The notes: generated from the sequence alone by a model not told the origin. A DNA stretch of 32,509 nucleotides from Syntrophaceae bacterium UBA2188 (GCA_002327985.1 DCVM01000145.1:1-32509), one strand, 5' to 3'. Positions 1-7,993 are shown, numbered from the stretch's first letter. Program-made: numbers and translations.

Positions 1-209
1 ATCGGTTTATTCGGAAAAGCAGTCCTGATAGATTCCCATCCTTCACGGATATCAGGCGGTGAGACTTTCGCAATCTTTTGGGACAATTTGGTTCCAATGA
101 GTAGTTTTGTAAGCGAAATTACAGCCCGGGTTGCCTCATCAGCTTGTTTTAAATCCTTTAGGTTAGCCATCTTCATTACTTCCTCAAGAAATTCTTTTCT
201 CGTTATCAT
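1..209 (-). CDS. DUF2267 family protein, partial (3' end outside window)
   Basis: The reading frame starts at 209 and runs off the left edge, so only the first 69 codons are visible. The protein begins MITRKEFLEEV and continues with an Asp-Glu-Ala-Thr-Arg-Ala-Val segment and an I-R-E-G-W stretch. This pattern of amphipathic helices is typical of DUF2267, a small helical domain often found near stress and envelope genes. The start is fixed by a GGAGGT ribosome site at 216-221. The molecular role of the family is not established. The neighbouring genes (PPOX, GlsB, aquaporin, DUF6600) fit a general stress role, which is inference. The family call rests on recognition of the pattern, not a search. 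Confidence 0.65.
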   Translation of the reverse strand, partial: MITRKEFLEEVMKMANLKDLKQADEATRAVISLTKLLIGTKLSQKIAKVSPPDIREGWESIRTAFPNKP

Positions 210-599
210 ATGACAACCTCCATTTCTTAAAATAGAGAGCTCCGAGAAACTACTTTTCGCTCTTATGATCAGAAATTTCCGGGCTTTTTAGAAATCTCAA
301 ATAATTCCACATGATGAAATTTCCCCAAAGTCCTCAGAGGGAATGCACTGAATACAGAACGGATACTTCAATTCCAGAATGATTGTTGAAACAAAGGAGA
401 TATGGAAGTGGAACCTGCTGCACTCCGCCTTCTTTTTACGAAGAGTTTTGCTTTATCGGGAGAGCCAATTTAATTATATTTTTCATATCAAAGAATTTTG
501 AATTCGTCAATTGAAAAATAATTTGGCCGTCGATCATTTTCATGAAAATAGGCAATTCAACTTATAAAAGATCGTTCCATGTCGTTGGGGAAGTTGCTT

Positions 600-759
600 A
601 AACGGATGGACAGGCTTCCAAAACTTTAGAATGCGGTCTTTGATGGGTGAGGTCACTGTCCTGGTCAGGCAAAAAAAATTCTTAAATGGTTCTAAGCGCA
701 TATATTAAATTCAAACAGCGGTTCCCGCTCTAAAGTTTTTTCAACCTGTCCATCTGTTT
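600..759. repeat. Imperfect inverted repeat pair, MITE-like (31-base arms)
   Basis: The left arm (600-630) and the reverse complement of the right arm (729-759) agree at 26 of 31 positions. Both share the core GATGGACAGG and end in AAAACTTTAGA. The enclosed 98 bases have no open frame. The total length near 160 bp with terminal inverted repeats resembles a miniature inverted-repeat element, but no target-site duplication was confirmed. Confidence 0.45.
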
Positions 760-974
760 TTAAAAGTGGTCGACGGTCAGAAAAATAATGTTATTAAAAT
801 TACCTTTTTAGGAATTTTTGATTGAAAGGTTGGATCGTGGGGTCAATTGAGTGAATCAAGAGAAAGGACTCTTTAAAAGCAATAAAGGCAGGACTCTTTC
901 TATCACGGCTTTGTTCTTTCACAACGGAATACCGGTTTATATATTCTTTAGGATAATACGGACATTGAAATGAC

Positions 975-1005
975 TTCAAAACATCCTATCATTATAGTAT
1001 AATGA
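975..1005 (+). promoter_or_regulatory. Candidate sigma-70 promoter with overlapping palindrome
   Basis: A TTCAAA element (975-980) lies 17 bases before TATAAT (998-1003). The -10 box is inside an exact 8-bp inverted repeat with a single central base, TCATTATAGTATAATGA (989-1005), a good shape for a dimeric repressor site. It would drive the PPOX-type gene at 1129 through a leader of about 120 bases. Confidence 0.4.
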
Positions 1006-1128
1006 TTAAACTTAAAATAGTCGTTATTTGAGAATTGGATTTTTATCAAAGGATGGGTAGAGCATCAAGACTTTGATTAAAGATAAGGTGGTTTATATCA
1101 GAAAAGGATAGTAGAAAGGGAGGGTTTA

Positions 1129-1749
1129 ATGATACCTGAATCGTTTATTCATTGGGCGTACCATGACCGTGGGGAATTGATCCAGCGACAAGCGATGGAG
1201 GAGAATGTACCGAGTCATGAAATCTTCCTTGGTTTTACGCGACACAACCCAGCGATTGTCTCATTCGGCCCGGGAGGGCTCAATGCGTCCATCAAAGGGG
1301 TAGGGTATATTCCTAAACCTGAATACTTGCAGGAGACTTTAGACGCTTATATGGAGCACATTCAACGGGGATGGCGGGATACGTATTTTATAGAGGGACT
1401 AAAATTACTGATGCGCCTGATTTATGGGAAGGGATGTAAAGAACGTATCGATTTCACACGCTTTGGCTCTTTGGAATTGGCACTCGGGCATACATGGAGA
1501 AACTTGCAAACCAATCCAGCCGTGACGTTGTTATTCTACCAACCGCCTGAGATCAGCTATGAAATACGAGGCAGGGCAGAAATTCACGAAGAGGGAAGTG
1601 TGTATCATCGCTTGATCAATGCCCAGCATGATGTCTATCATCAACCTCACGTTGAGCATTGGGTTAATCGTCCCGCATACCTCTTTACCATTGAAGAGAT
1701 CTACGACAACTCAGCAACGGAAGAGGGGTTTGGAAATCTCATCTCTTAA
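1129..1749 (+). CDS. Pyridoxamine 5'-phosphate oxidase-like (PPOX) flavin split-barrel protein
   Basis: This 206-residue protein carries, in its second half, the pattern of an FMN-binding split barrel. The segment around residues 123-150 (T-W-R-N-L-Q-T-N-P-A-V-T-L-L-F, then E-I-R-G-R-A-E-I) matches the strand that follows the conserved 'N-P-x-V' position, where a charged or polar residue often contacts flavin. No signal peptide or membrane segment is seen. The start is supported by a GGGAGGG ribosome site about 6 bases upstream. Members of this superfamily include pyridoxamine phosphate oxidases, flavin reductases and F420- or heme-binding proteins, so the exact substrate cannot be given. The first 100 residues are not recognisable. 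The gene stands alone, with its own candidate promoter and a hairpin just after the stop. Confidence 0.6.
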   Translation: MIPESFIHWAYHDRGELIQRQAMEENVPSHEIFLGFTRHNPAIVSFGPGGLNASIKGVGYIPKPEYLQETLDAYMEHIQRGWRDTYFIEGLKLLMRLIYGKGCKERIDFTRFGSLELALGHTWRNLQTNPAVTLLFYQPPEISYEIRGRAEIHEEGSVYHRLINAQHDVYHQPHVEHWVNRPAYLFTIEEIYDNSATEEGFGNLIS

Positions 1750-1751
1750 CC

Positions 1752-1777
1752 CGATGGAGGGAGTGCTTCCCTCATCG
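1752..1777 (+). terminator. Hairpin after the PPOX-type gene
   Basis: An imperfect stem (CGATG-GAGGGA pairing with TCCCTC-ATCG, one bulged G) sits directly after the stop codon. It lacks a T tract, so intrinsic termination would be weak; it could instead stabilise the 3' end. Confidence 0.3.
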
Positions 1778-1805
1778 CTGCAGTTCGGATGAATTAGCTA
1801 AACAG

Positions 1806-1958
1806 TTATTTTTCCTTCCTGCTCTTCCGCTTGAGATCCTGGTCGTGTGCACGTTTGTAAGTCTGAATGTCTTTGAAACGGCCCTTGCTGTCCCTTACGG
1901 CATAGAGCTTCGTTCCAGACACACTTCGGTGCGTTGTACGACGTGCTTTCTTAACCAT
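1806..1958 (-). CDS. Small basic conserved protein (50 aa)
   Basis: An ATG at 1958 preceded by an AGGAGA ribosome site opens a 50-residue frame ending in TAA. The product is very basic: Lys-Lys-Ala-Arg-Arg at the N-terminus, a central K-L-Y-A-V-R-D-S-K-G-R-F-K-D-I-Q-T-Y segment, and a Lys/Arg-rich tail. I recall similar short proteins of unknown function with a Y-A-V-R-D-x-x-G-x-F-K-D-I-Q core in several bacterial groups. The charge suggests nucleic acid binding, which is inference. It lies 43 bases downstream of the stop of the DUF6600 gene's opposite end, in the same direction, and could be read with that gene. Confidence 0.6.
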   Translation of the reverse strand: MVKKARRTTHRSVSGTKLYAVRDSKGRFKDIQTYKRAHDQDLKRKSRKEK

Positions 1959-2001
1959 GTGCTATCTCCTTTCTATTTTTTCTCTTTATAATAGAGTGGA
2001 A

Positions 2002-3144
2002 CTACCTACGGCGACCTTCTCCCTTCTGCTCCCGTTCGTGCCTCTGCTGTAAGGACTTCCTTTCCTGGTCCTGCTGTTCATCAATGGAACGTCGTTCAGC
2101 CTCATGCTGTTTCCTTGTTTCCCGAGGGGATAACCAATTAGGAGGACGTTCTTTCTCTCTACGGTGAGTTTCTTCCAATTTAGACCGCTCCTCCTGATGT
2201 CGAGTATTCAATTGGTGACGCTCAGATTCCTGACGTTGAAAGATTTCCTGTTGGGAGGCTCGCTGACCCGAAGGAGGACCCACTCCTGGTCTTTGATCTG
2301 TTTTCTCTACGGGTTTAGAGGATTCTACTCTGGGAGGAGTTCGGGTGGGTGCTGCCTCAGCAAGTGGACGACGATACATTTTGATTTCATTTCCTCTCAT
2401 TTGATCACGTACTGCCGGAGCTTTTTCATGGTCTACAACGCGATACCGAGGGATAGAGCGCTGGACGGATTTTTCAATCTGCTCTACACTTAGGCTACGA
2501 TTGACCACTTGATTCTGGATAATAGTATAATTGGTTACATTCCGGGTAATATTGAGAAAGGTTACATTACGAGCTGAAAGAACGATATTTCTTCTGAGAT
2601 TCGGTTCAAACAAGAACCTTTCCTCCGTGAAACACCACCAATGCGGTTTGATATAAGCACTGGTGTTCACTCCTGTCCTCCAGTCAACACCTGGAGGAAG
2701 AGATGCCCAGCCAACCCAACCATTGCCGTAATGCCAAGCAACCCAAGCCGGTGCCCACTCCCTGCCTGGAATCCAAACCCAGCCATGATAGGGATCCGAT
2801 AGCCACCGTCCGTAATGGAAGGGAGCCCAACCCCATTCCCAATCCGAAACCCAAGTCCATCCATAATTGGTGTAGATCCATCTTCCATGGGTATAAGGCC
2901 GCCATCCGTCTGGAACATCATAGGGGGTCCAAACCCAGCCATAACCTCGGAGCTCAAACCACTCCCCGTAGGGAGCCAGTTGATCATAGAAAAAACTCAC
3001 GTCCCCTTGCACTTGACTTGGGGGAGGCTGATAATAACGACCTTGCTCTGAGGTGGGTTGAACGGTTACGGCACACCCAGAAATCCCCAAGGCACCTGCT
3101 GTGATCAAAACTAAGACAAAGACCCATAGAACATTTAATTTCAT
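2002..3144 (-). CDS. DUF6600-type Trp-rich lipoprotein with charged coiled-coil tail
   Basis: The 380-residue product starts with a lipoprotein signal (hydrophobic core, then I-S-G-C with Cys24 as the lipid-carrying residue). Residues about 45-155 hold several closely spaced units rich in Trp, Tyr and Gly (for example Y-G-W-V-W, Y-G-W-T-W, H-G-W-V-W and three G-R-W or G-R-E-W motifs), the hallmark of DUF6600 envelope proteins. The C-terminal 120 residues are almost entirely Gln, Glu, Arg, Lys and His and should form a long coiled coil. Export and lipidation are supported by sequence; the function of the family is unknown. The gene is followed by a small basic protein and lies behind aqpZ on the same strand. 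A ribosome site (AGGAGAG) precedes the ATG. Confidence 0.75.
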   Translation of the reverse strand: MKLNVLWVFVLVLITAGALGISGCAVTVQPTSEQGRYYQPPPSQVQGDVSFFYDQLAPYGEWFELRGYGWVWTPYDVPDGWRPYTHGRWIYTNYGWTWVSDWEWGWAPFHYGRWLSDPYHGWVWIPGREWAPAWVAWHYGNGWVGWASLPPGVDWRTGVNTSAYIKPHWWCFTEERFLFEPNLRRNIVLSARNVTFLNITRNVTNYTIIQNQVVNRSLSVEQIEKSVQRSIPRYRVVDHEKAPAVRDQMRGNEIKMYRRPLAEAAPTRTPPRVESSKPVEKTDQRPGVGPPSGQRASQQEIFQRQESERHQLNTRHQEERSKLEETHRREKERPPNWLSPRETRKQHEAERRSIDEQQDQERKSLQQRHEREQKGEGRRR

Positions 3145-3273
3145 AAAACTCTCCTTTTATTTAAAGATTTAGTGATTATGATGTCGTTCCTGCGACCGTG
3201 GCAGCTGTCAGGGATCCGTACCGTAGAAGTCCCCTTTCTTCTTCCTTTAGGACGATGAAATTGATTGACAAGA

Positions 3274-3963
3274 TTATAAGTCCTTTCCACCAAGGAAACG
3301 ATAAATAGCCGCTCCCAATAGTGCGCCAATGATCGGAGCGATCCAGAAGAGCCACAATTGAGCGATGGCCCAATCACCCACGAACACGGCTACTCCGGTA
3401 CTCCTTGCAGGGTTTACCGACGTGTTTGTAACAGGAATGCTGATCAAGTGAATCAGGGTTAAGCACAAGCCAATGGCAACCGGAGCAAAGCCTTGCGGTG
3501 CCCGCTTGTCGGTTGCCCCAAGAATGATGAGCAAGAACATCATGGTCATGACCACTTCAGTGACCAGTGCCGCTAACAATGAATAACCCCCAGGTGAATG
3601 GGCACCATAGCCATTGGAAGCGAAACCGGCGGATACATCAAAGCCAGCTTTACCGCTGGCAATAATGTAAAGGATGCCACCCGCAACAATGCCCCCAAGC
3701 ACCTGGGCGACGATGTATGGTAAGAGTTTATTAGCCGGGAAACGACCGCCCGCCCAAAGCCCAACAGAGACTGCCGGATTGAGATGGCAGCCAGATATGT
3801 GTCCAATGGCATAGGCCATTGTCAAGACGGTCAGACCAAATGCAAGGGAAACCCCTAATAGTCCGATGCCAACATTTGGAAATGCGGCCGCTAAAACAGC
3901 ACTGCCACATCCCCCAAGAACCAGCCAGAATGTACCAAAGAATTCAGCACCATATTGTTTCAT
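3274..3963 (-). CDS. aqpZ: Aquaporin Z (water channel)
   Basis: The 229-residue protein matches aquaporin Z along its whole length and the usual size. It has six hydrophobic segments and the two Asn-Pro-Ala half-helices (L-N-P-A-V-S and V-N-P-A-R-S). The four residues of the water-selective filter of E. coli AqpZ are all present: Phe in S-L-A-F-G-L, His in L-I-H-L-I-S, Thr in V-T-N-T-S, and Arg in N-P-A-R-S. It should therefore move water and not glycerol. Second-NPA context I-P-V-T-N-T-S-V is identical to that of E. coli. A GGAGAAAC ribosome site precedes the ATG. It is flanked on the same strand by GlsB and the DUF6600 lipoprotein, a plausible osmotic or envelope-stress group. Confidence 0.93.
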   Translation of the reverse strand: MKQYGAEFFGTFWLVLGGCGSAVLAAAFPNVGIGLLGVSLAFGLTVLTMAYAIGHISGCHLNPAVSVGLWAGGRFPANKLLPYIVAQVLGGIVAGGILYIIASGKAGFDVSAGFASNGYGAHSPGGYSLLAALVTEVVMTMMFLLIILGATDKRAPQGFAPVAIGLCLTLIHLISIPVTNTSVNPARSTGVAVFVGDWAIAQLWLFWIAPIIGALLGAAIYRFLGGKDL

Positions 3964-4124
3964 TGGTTTCTCCTTTTTAACGGGCTCTTAATGCTTTTGG
4001 TTAAAAGAATAGTCCAAAATCCGACTCAGGTGTGCCGTTCCATCGACGTTAACCCGAGTAATTTGTTGCCATTAGGAACCATTCGCTGCTTTCCCTAAAA
4101 AACGGTAGACGATTCCACTAAAGG

Positions 4125-4379
4125 CTACGACGAGGTCTTGCCCTTAATCTTGCCGTAAATCACTACGAGGATGATCGCAACTATGACCGAGGCGATAAAG
4201 CCCGCCCCTTCGCCAGCTTTGTACCAGCCAATGGCCTGTCCGATGATCCCAGCCAGGAACGAGCCCGCGATACCGAGCAGGATAGTCATGATAATACCCA
4301 TGTTTTCTTTGCCCGGGACGACCAGCTTGGCGATGAGACCAATGATAAGTCCCAGCACAATAGTCCAAATGATGCCCAT
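4125..4379 (-). CDS. GlsB/YeaQ/YmgE family stress-response membrane protein
   Basis: This 84-residue protein consists of three hydrophobic helices with Gly-rich small-residue patterns. It starts M-G-I-I-W-T-I-V-L-G-L-I-I-G-L-I-A-K and has the P-G-K-E-N-M-G loop followed by G-I-A-G-S-F-L-A-G typical of the transglycosylase-associated YeaQ/GlsB family. These are inner-membrane proteins induced in stationary phase or by stress; their biochemical activity is not known. Length is normal for the family. The ATG follows a GGGAGGTAAG-like ribosome site. The neighbours aqpZ and DUF4126 are on the same strand. Confidence 0.85.
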   Translation of the reverse strand: MGIIWTIVLGLIIGLIAKLVVPGKENMGIIMTILLGIAGSFLAGIIGQAIGWYKAGEGAGFIASVIVAIILVVIYGKIKGKTSS

Positions 4380-4428
4380 ACTCTTACCTCCCTAAGGTTG
4401 GATGTGAAACAAATACGTTAGCTGGTGC

Positions 4429-5031
4429 TCAGGGTTTCCGAAGCCCTTGGCGCGCCATATTGTTCACCGATGACCTTTTCCCAGATACTAAACGAACTGC
4501 TTTCCGGATGACAAAATTGAAGACAAATGCGATGAGAGCGAGACAGAGAAGGGGGGCAAGGATCGCAAGCAGAGCTGTAACAATTGATCCGACTAATTCC
4601 AAGGTTGAAACTATAGGATTTCCTATCCCTGCCGTAGAGACTGACGATTTTGCGCGGAGTGCAACAGTTGTCCCCTGCACTAATCCTGCCATCCCACCGC
4701 CGGCTATAAGTGCCAGTGTCCATTTCAGAAACGGAGACATATCGGTGACCAATGAAGCCGTGGTAATGGTCCCTGCAATGATTGCAGCGGGTGTCGCGAC
4801 AATATCCAGAATATGATCAAGCCAAGAAATGTAATAACCAAGGACTTCAACGATCGTTGCCGTGCCGAAGGCTACCGTTGCATAGTAGCTCCCAATCCAT
4901 GCAAACCCCGAGGACAAATGAAGCTGCCCGCCCAGGGACGCAAGATTCATTACAAGCAGAGGGACAAAAACTCTGAAACCACAGGCAGCGCTCAAACCGA
5001 TGCCAACAGCTATTCCGAGTAATGTTTCCAT
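4429..5031 (-). CDS. DUF4126 integral membrane protein
   Basis: The 200-residue product has about five hydrophobic segments and the recognisable DUF4126 start: G-I-A-V-G-I-G-L-S-A-A-C-G-F-R-V-F-V-P-L-L. This is followed by S-G-F-A-W-I-G-S and the L-G-Y-Y-I-S-W-L-D-H segment. A C-terminal basic tail should face the cytoplasm. The function is unknown. A 101-codon frame overlapping its 3' half on the same strand is a shadow. The gene lies upstream of GlsB in the same direction, with a 49-base gap. Confidence 0.75.
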   Translation of the reverse strand: METLLGIAVGIGLSAACGFRVFVPLLVMNLASLGGQLHLSSGFAWIGSYYATVAFGTATIVEVLGYYISWLDHILDIVATPAAIIAGTITTASLVTDMSPFLKWTLALIAGGGMAGLVQGTTVALRAKSSVSTAGIGNPIVSTLELVGSIVTALLAILAPLLCLALIAFVFNFVIRKAVRLVSGKRSSVNNMARQGLRKP

Positions 5032-5466
5032 ATCAGTTTCAGTTTTTTCTCCAGCAAAGAAAAAAAGTCAGCTCTCAAAGTATCATGCTGGACTTTATTT
5101 TTTATTTAACGGTAATCAAGTCCTTGATCTTGTTGAACTCCCCTTGCTTGGAATTGATCCTTACCCAGACATGCCAGGATAATAGCATAGGTCACCCAGT
5201 CAGGTCAAAGCTTTGTAATATCAGGACCGTTAACAAACCCTTTACTCTTGAATGAAAATGGTGTATTTTAATCGCATGAATAATGAGATTGAAAACACCC
5301 CTAAGCCCGCGGGTAAAAGATTCCGGTTTGGCCTTATTCAGGGCTGAGGGCGGTTTCTGGAAATTGTTCTCCGATGGCGTGGCAGATATTAAGGTACAAG
5401 AAGGACATATTTTGATCAAGCTCAAGGAGTAGTTTTTTTCGACATTAAATTGAAAGGAGAGCTAAA
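5032..5466. other. Intergenic region between divergent DUF4126 and YpfJ-type genes
   Basis: This 435-base stretch should hold the promoters of both divergent genes. Runs of A and T are common near 5050-5110, but no promoter pair stood out. The only candidate gene is a 49-codon frame at 5283-5432. Confidence 0.5.
5283..5432 (+). CDS. Possible small protein (49 aa), unrecognised
   Basis: An ATG at 5283 opens a frame of 49 codons that stops 34 bases before the YpfJ-type gene. The second half reads like a real protein (E-G-G-F-W-K-L-F-S-D-G-V-A-D-I-K-V-Q-E-G, then H-I-L-I-K-L-K-E), with an alternating pattern suggesting beta strands. No good ribosome site precedes the ATG, and an antisense frame covers the same bases, so the call is tentative. 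It may be the 3' remnant of a longer gene. Confidence 0.3.
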   Translation: MRLKTPLSPRVKDSGLALFRAEGGFWKLFSDGVADIKVQEGHILIKLKE

Positions 5467-6330
5467 ATGCGATGGAGGGATGGTCGACAGAGCGATAACA
5501 TTGAAGACCGCCGAGGAATGTCGATCCCTCGGGGGGCCAAGATTGGTGGTATAAGCGGCCTTGGTTTATTGGCGGTCGTATTGATCAGTCTGGTGATGGG
5601 TATTGATCCGACTGTTCTATTGCAGGGAGGACCGGAAGTACAGACTCCTTCTGTCTCTGTTCAGCGAAGCGGCCGTCCAGGTGCAAACGATGATCTACGC
5701 GATTTTGTCGCTGTGGTGCTGGCCGAGACCGAAGATGTCTGGCATGAGGCCTTCCGGAAGATGGGGCGGACCTATCAGGCACCAACACTGGTTCTTTTTT
5801 CAGGGGCTGTTGAGTCGGCGTGCGGAATGGCGGGTTCGGCAATGGGGCCGTTTTATTGTCCGTACGACCATAAGGTTTACCTGGACTTAAGCTTTTTCGA
5901 AGACCTACGGACGCGGTTGGGCGCTTCAGGGGATTTTGCACAGGCCTACGTCATTGCCCATGAGGTGGGCCATCATGTGCAAACCCTTCTGGGTATTTCC
6001 AAAAAGGTGAATGAACTCCAGTCACGAGTCAACCCATCCGAAAGAAACAAATTATCCGTGAGGATGGAATTGCAGGCTGACTGCTTCGCAGGGGTTTGGG
6101 CCCACCAGGCCGATAAAAAGCGCCAGATCCTTGAGGCCGGAGACATCGAGGAAGGAATGAACGCTGCCAGCGCGGTTGGGGATGATCGCATCCAGCGGAA
6201 GACCCAGGGTTACGTGGTCCCAGATGCATTTACCCATGGGAGTGCGGCCCAGCGGGTGCGTTGGTTCAAGCTTGGATTTGAATCCGGCAATTTCCAGGCC
6301 TGTGACACCTTCAATGCTGATCGGCTGTGA
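5467..6330 (+). CDS. YpfJ-type neutral zinc metallopeptidase
   Basis: The 287-residue protein has the standard order of this family. An N-terminal Arg-rich cytoplasmic stretch is followed by one membrane helix (about 25-45), then a periplasmic domain with the zinc motif H-E-V-G-H-H at 165-170. The M-E-L-Q-A-D-C-F-A-G segment (200-209) should supply the third zinc ligand, and the end contains G-S-A-A-Q-R-V-R-W-F. Early motifs also match: F-S-G-A-V-E-S-A-C-G at 111-120 and Y-C-P-Y-D-H-K-V-Y-L-D at 130-140. The length is normal. Family members are called putative neutral zinc metallopeptidases; the target is unknown. A GGAGAG ribosome site lies 6 bases before the ATG. It is divergent from DUF4126. 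Confidence 0.88.
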   Translation: MRWRDGRQSDNIEDRRGMSIPRGAKIGGISGLGLLAVVLISLVMGIDPTVLLQGGPEVQTPSVSVQRSGRPGANDDLRDFVAVVLAETEDVWHEAFRKMGRTYQAPTLVLFSGAVESACGMAGSAMGPFYCPYDHKVYLDLSFFEDLRTRLGASGDFAQAYVIAHEVGHHVQTLLGISKKVNELQSRVNPSERNKLSVRMELQADCFAGVWAHQADKKRQILEAGDIEEGMNAASAVGDDRIQRKTQGYVVPDAFTHGSAAQRVRWFKLGFESGNFQACDTFNADRL

Positions 6331-6436
6331 GATCTCTCTGCTCTGGGGAAAGTTTTTTCTTTCACGGAGCGTCTGCTTAAGACGAAGAGTCGATTTAGAA
6401 TAGCATATCGATACAACACAATTTCATGGCGTTGGA

Positions 6437-6450
6437 CCCCTTGAAAGGGG
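6437..6450. repeat. CCCCTT/AAGGGG hairpin
   Basis: CCCCTTGAAAGGGG is an inverted repeat with a 6-bp stem and 2-base loop between the YpfJ-type gene and the next gene. It resembles the CCCCTTC/GAAGGGG hairpin at 32461-32488 and may belong to the same dispersed repeat or serve as a terminator. Confidence 0.35.
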
Positions 6451-6519
6451 ATCACCCTCCTCCAGCGGTAGTCTTGGGGAGTATAATAGGGTGCAGCATC
6501 ATGCGAAAGGAGGTAATTT

Positions 6520-7014
6520 ATGAACCTGTTAGAAACGTTGATGGGAAGCAGTCAGACCAAAGAGGGATTCAAAGATTTCCTTAATCGGTTCGAAGAGGGT
6601 CCTCCCTGGGAAGGCTATGGTGATCAGGAAGTTCTGGACCGTTACGGAGAAGTGGCCCACAAGGTATCTCCCTCGGACTATCAGCAGGCAGCCCGTGATG
6701 CCTTTGGACACCTTTCCCAGGCAGATCGGGAAGAATTCGGCCGAATGCTGGCGGGTCAGGCGCAAAGTAAGAGGCTTGACCTTCCGAGGCTTGCCCAGGA
6801 TCAGGACCGGGGTTTTGGAGATGTGGACTGGCTTTCAAATATTACCAGTCAAATTCACCAGCAACCGGGACTGCTGCGGGACCTCTTAGGTGGGCTCACT
6901 GGGGGGAATAGGGAAACGAGCAGTGCCGGAGGCATCTTCAGCAGCCCGCTTGCAAAGGCCGCCTTAGCCGGTATTGCTGCCATGCTCGTGAAAAAGGTGC
7001 TGGGCGGAAGATAA
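6520..7014 (+). CDS. Conserved hypothetical protein with Gly-rich C-terminal helix
   Basis: This 164-residue protein starts after a strong AAAGGAGG ribosome site. Residues 18-80 (N-R-F-E-E-G-P-P-W-E-G-Y, then E-V-L-D-R-Y-G-E-V-A and F-G-H-L-S-Q-A-D-R-E-E-F-G-R-M-L) form a helical domain I recall from unnamed proteins in cyanobacteria and proteobacteria. After a polar linker, the last 25 residues (P-L-A-K-A-A-L-A-G-I-A-A-M-L-V-K-K-V-L-G) form a small-residue hydrophobic helix ending in basic residues, a possible membrane anchor or glycine-zipper helix. No catalytic motif is seen and no function can be assigned. It is downstream of the YpfJ-type peptidase on the same strand, 189 bases away. Confidence 0.7.
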   Translation: MNLLETLMGSSQTKEGFKDFLNRFEEGPPWEGYGDQEVLDRYGEVAHKVSPSDYQQAARDAFGHLSQADREEFGRMLAGQAQSKRLDLPRLAQDQDRGFGDVDWLSNITSQIHQQPGLLRDLLGGLTGGNRETSSAGGIFSSPLAKAALAGIAAMLVKKVLGGR

Positions 7015-7382
7015 CAAGTTGACAGGGCTCAAAGAGCACCCTTATGGCGAGGGTGCCTTGGATGTCTTTTTCCAGAGAACTCAACTCGAACAGATTACCC
7101 ACTCGATATATACTAAGCCGCGTCCTCTTTAAAGCAACAAGTCTATAAAGCTTCAGAGAGACATCTGAAACGAGTTAAAAAAAGGAGTAAGCGTATACCT
7201 GTTACCTGGATGGCGACAGGTCATCCTATCAATGATAAAATCAAGACAACCGTACGCGAAGACCTCCAAAGATCCCTTGCCAAAGCAAGCCGGGAAAACG
7301 TTGCATCATTATCAAGGAATTCTATACAGGAGGTGGCGATGGTAAACAAGAACAGTATCCGTCGCCATCCAAGTCATTTCTG
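7015..7382. other. Convergent intergenic region with hairpin and decayed frame
   Basis: This stretch between two convergent genes contains the hairpin at 7036-7056 and a frame open from 7117 to 7386. No other feature was seen. Confidence 0.5.
7036..7056 (+). terminator. Probable intrinsic terminator
   Basis: A 6-bp stem GCACCC/GGGTGC with a 9-base loop lies 22 bases after the stop of the preceding gene. A T-rich stretch (TCTTTTT) follows 11 bases later, so termination may be weak. Confidence 0.45.
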
Positions 7383-7386
7383 TTAG
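7210..7386 (+). pseudogene. Possible small gene or remnant (58 codons)
   Basis: The frame is open from a stop at 7114-7116 through to TAG at 7384-7386. The first ATG is at 7210. The translation before that ATG (A-S-E-R-H-L-K-R-V-K-K-R-S-K-R) is basic and looks coding, which suggests a gene whose start has been lost. A second ATG at 7339 has a good GGAGGT site but yields only 15 residues. The 3' end overlaps the last four bases of the convergent lipoprotein gene. No family is recognised. Confidence 0.2.
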
Positions 7387-7976
7387 CTCTTGGCCCCCGC
7401 TGGAACCTGCATACCCAGGGTGGTCATCATTTCCACTGCCTTGTCTTTGATGGTCTTTGCCTTGGAAACAGCCTCAGCAAGGTTCCCACCGGAAAAGGCC
7501 TTCTGAGCGTCTTCCCACATCTGGGTGACTTCGGGAAGTCCTGCCTTAACTCCCTCAAACTTAGCCTTGTCCAGGTTGGCAGGGAGTTTCTTGCTTTGCG
7601 AGAGGACGTCGACCCTGCTCTTGATGGCCTCGACCATTTTAGGAAGACCACCGCTCATTTCCTTCCAGGCTTTAGTCAATTCTTCTTTCTTCGTTGCGGC
7701 AACGGCAGCCAGGTCTTTCGCTTTGCCGGGCAGGTCTTTCGCCATATTGAGAGCAGCCTTGTAGTCTTTCTTTTCGAGAGCATCCTTGGCAGTCTTGAGC
7801 CCATCTTCCAGGGCCTTGACTTGATCAGGAATGTACTTCATCGCCTCGCCTTTTGCGGCATTGATCGCGGCTTCTGCTGCTTTGATCGCCTCTTCTGCGG
7901 GCTTTTTGTCGCTGGCACAAGCAGCGGCAAACAGAACAAGAATCACCAACACCATCGGTTTTAGCCACTTCTTCAT
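7383..7976 (-). CDS. Helical lipoprotein, function unknown
   Basis: The 197-residue protein starts MKKWLKP and has a lipoprotein signal ending F-A-A-A-C (Cys20). The mature part is Ala/Lys/Glu-rich and made of repeated amphipathic helices of about 25-30 residues (for example A-L-E-D-G-L-K-T-A-K-D-A-L-E-K-K-D-Y-K-A-A-L), like TPR-free helical or DUF4398-type lipoproteins. I chose the ATG at 7976 because GGAGGAGG lies 8 bases upstream and it gives a normal signal peptide. An earlier ATG at 7997 overlaps the stop of the LysM gene (ATGA), so the two genes are translationally coupled. An outer-membrane or periplasmic structural role is inference. Confidence 0.7.
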   Translation of the reverse strand: MKKWLKPMVLVILVLFAAACASDKKPAEEAIKAAEAAINAAKGEAMKYIPDQVKALEDGLKTAKDALEKKDYKAALNMAKDLPGKAKDLAAVAATKKEELTKAWKEMSGGLPKMVEAIKSRVDVLSQSKKLPANLDKAKFEGVKAGLPEVTQMWEDAQKAFSGGNLAEAVSKAKTIKDKAVEMMTTLGMQVPAGAKS

Positions 7977-7993
7977 TCTTTTTCCTCCTCCAA

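Larger units (their letters stand above)
210..1128. other. Long AT-rich non-coding stretch
   Basis: No convincing coding frame is visible on either strand over about 900 bases. The stretch contains a 12-bp palindrome TTTTCATGAAAA at 537-548, a pair of 31-base inverted copies at 600-630 and 729-759, a small AGCGG/CCGCT hairpin near 717-729, and a candidate promoter at 975-1005 for the following gene. It may hold the remains of a small inserted element. Confidence 0.6.

Noticed and set aside
4418..4723. 101-codon frame overlapping DUF4126
   Set aside because: It is on the same strand in another frame, has no ribosome site, and the DUF4126 translation shows clear family motifs.
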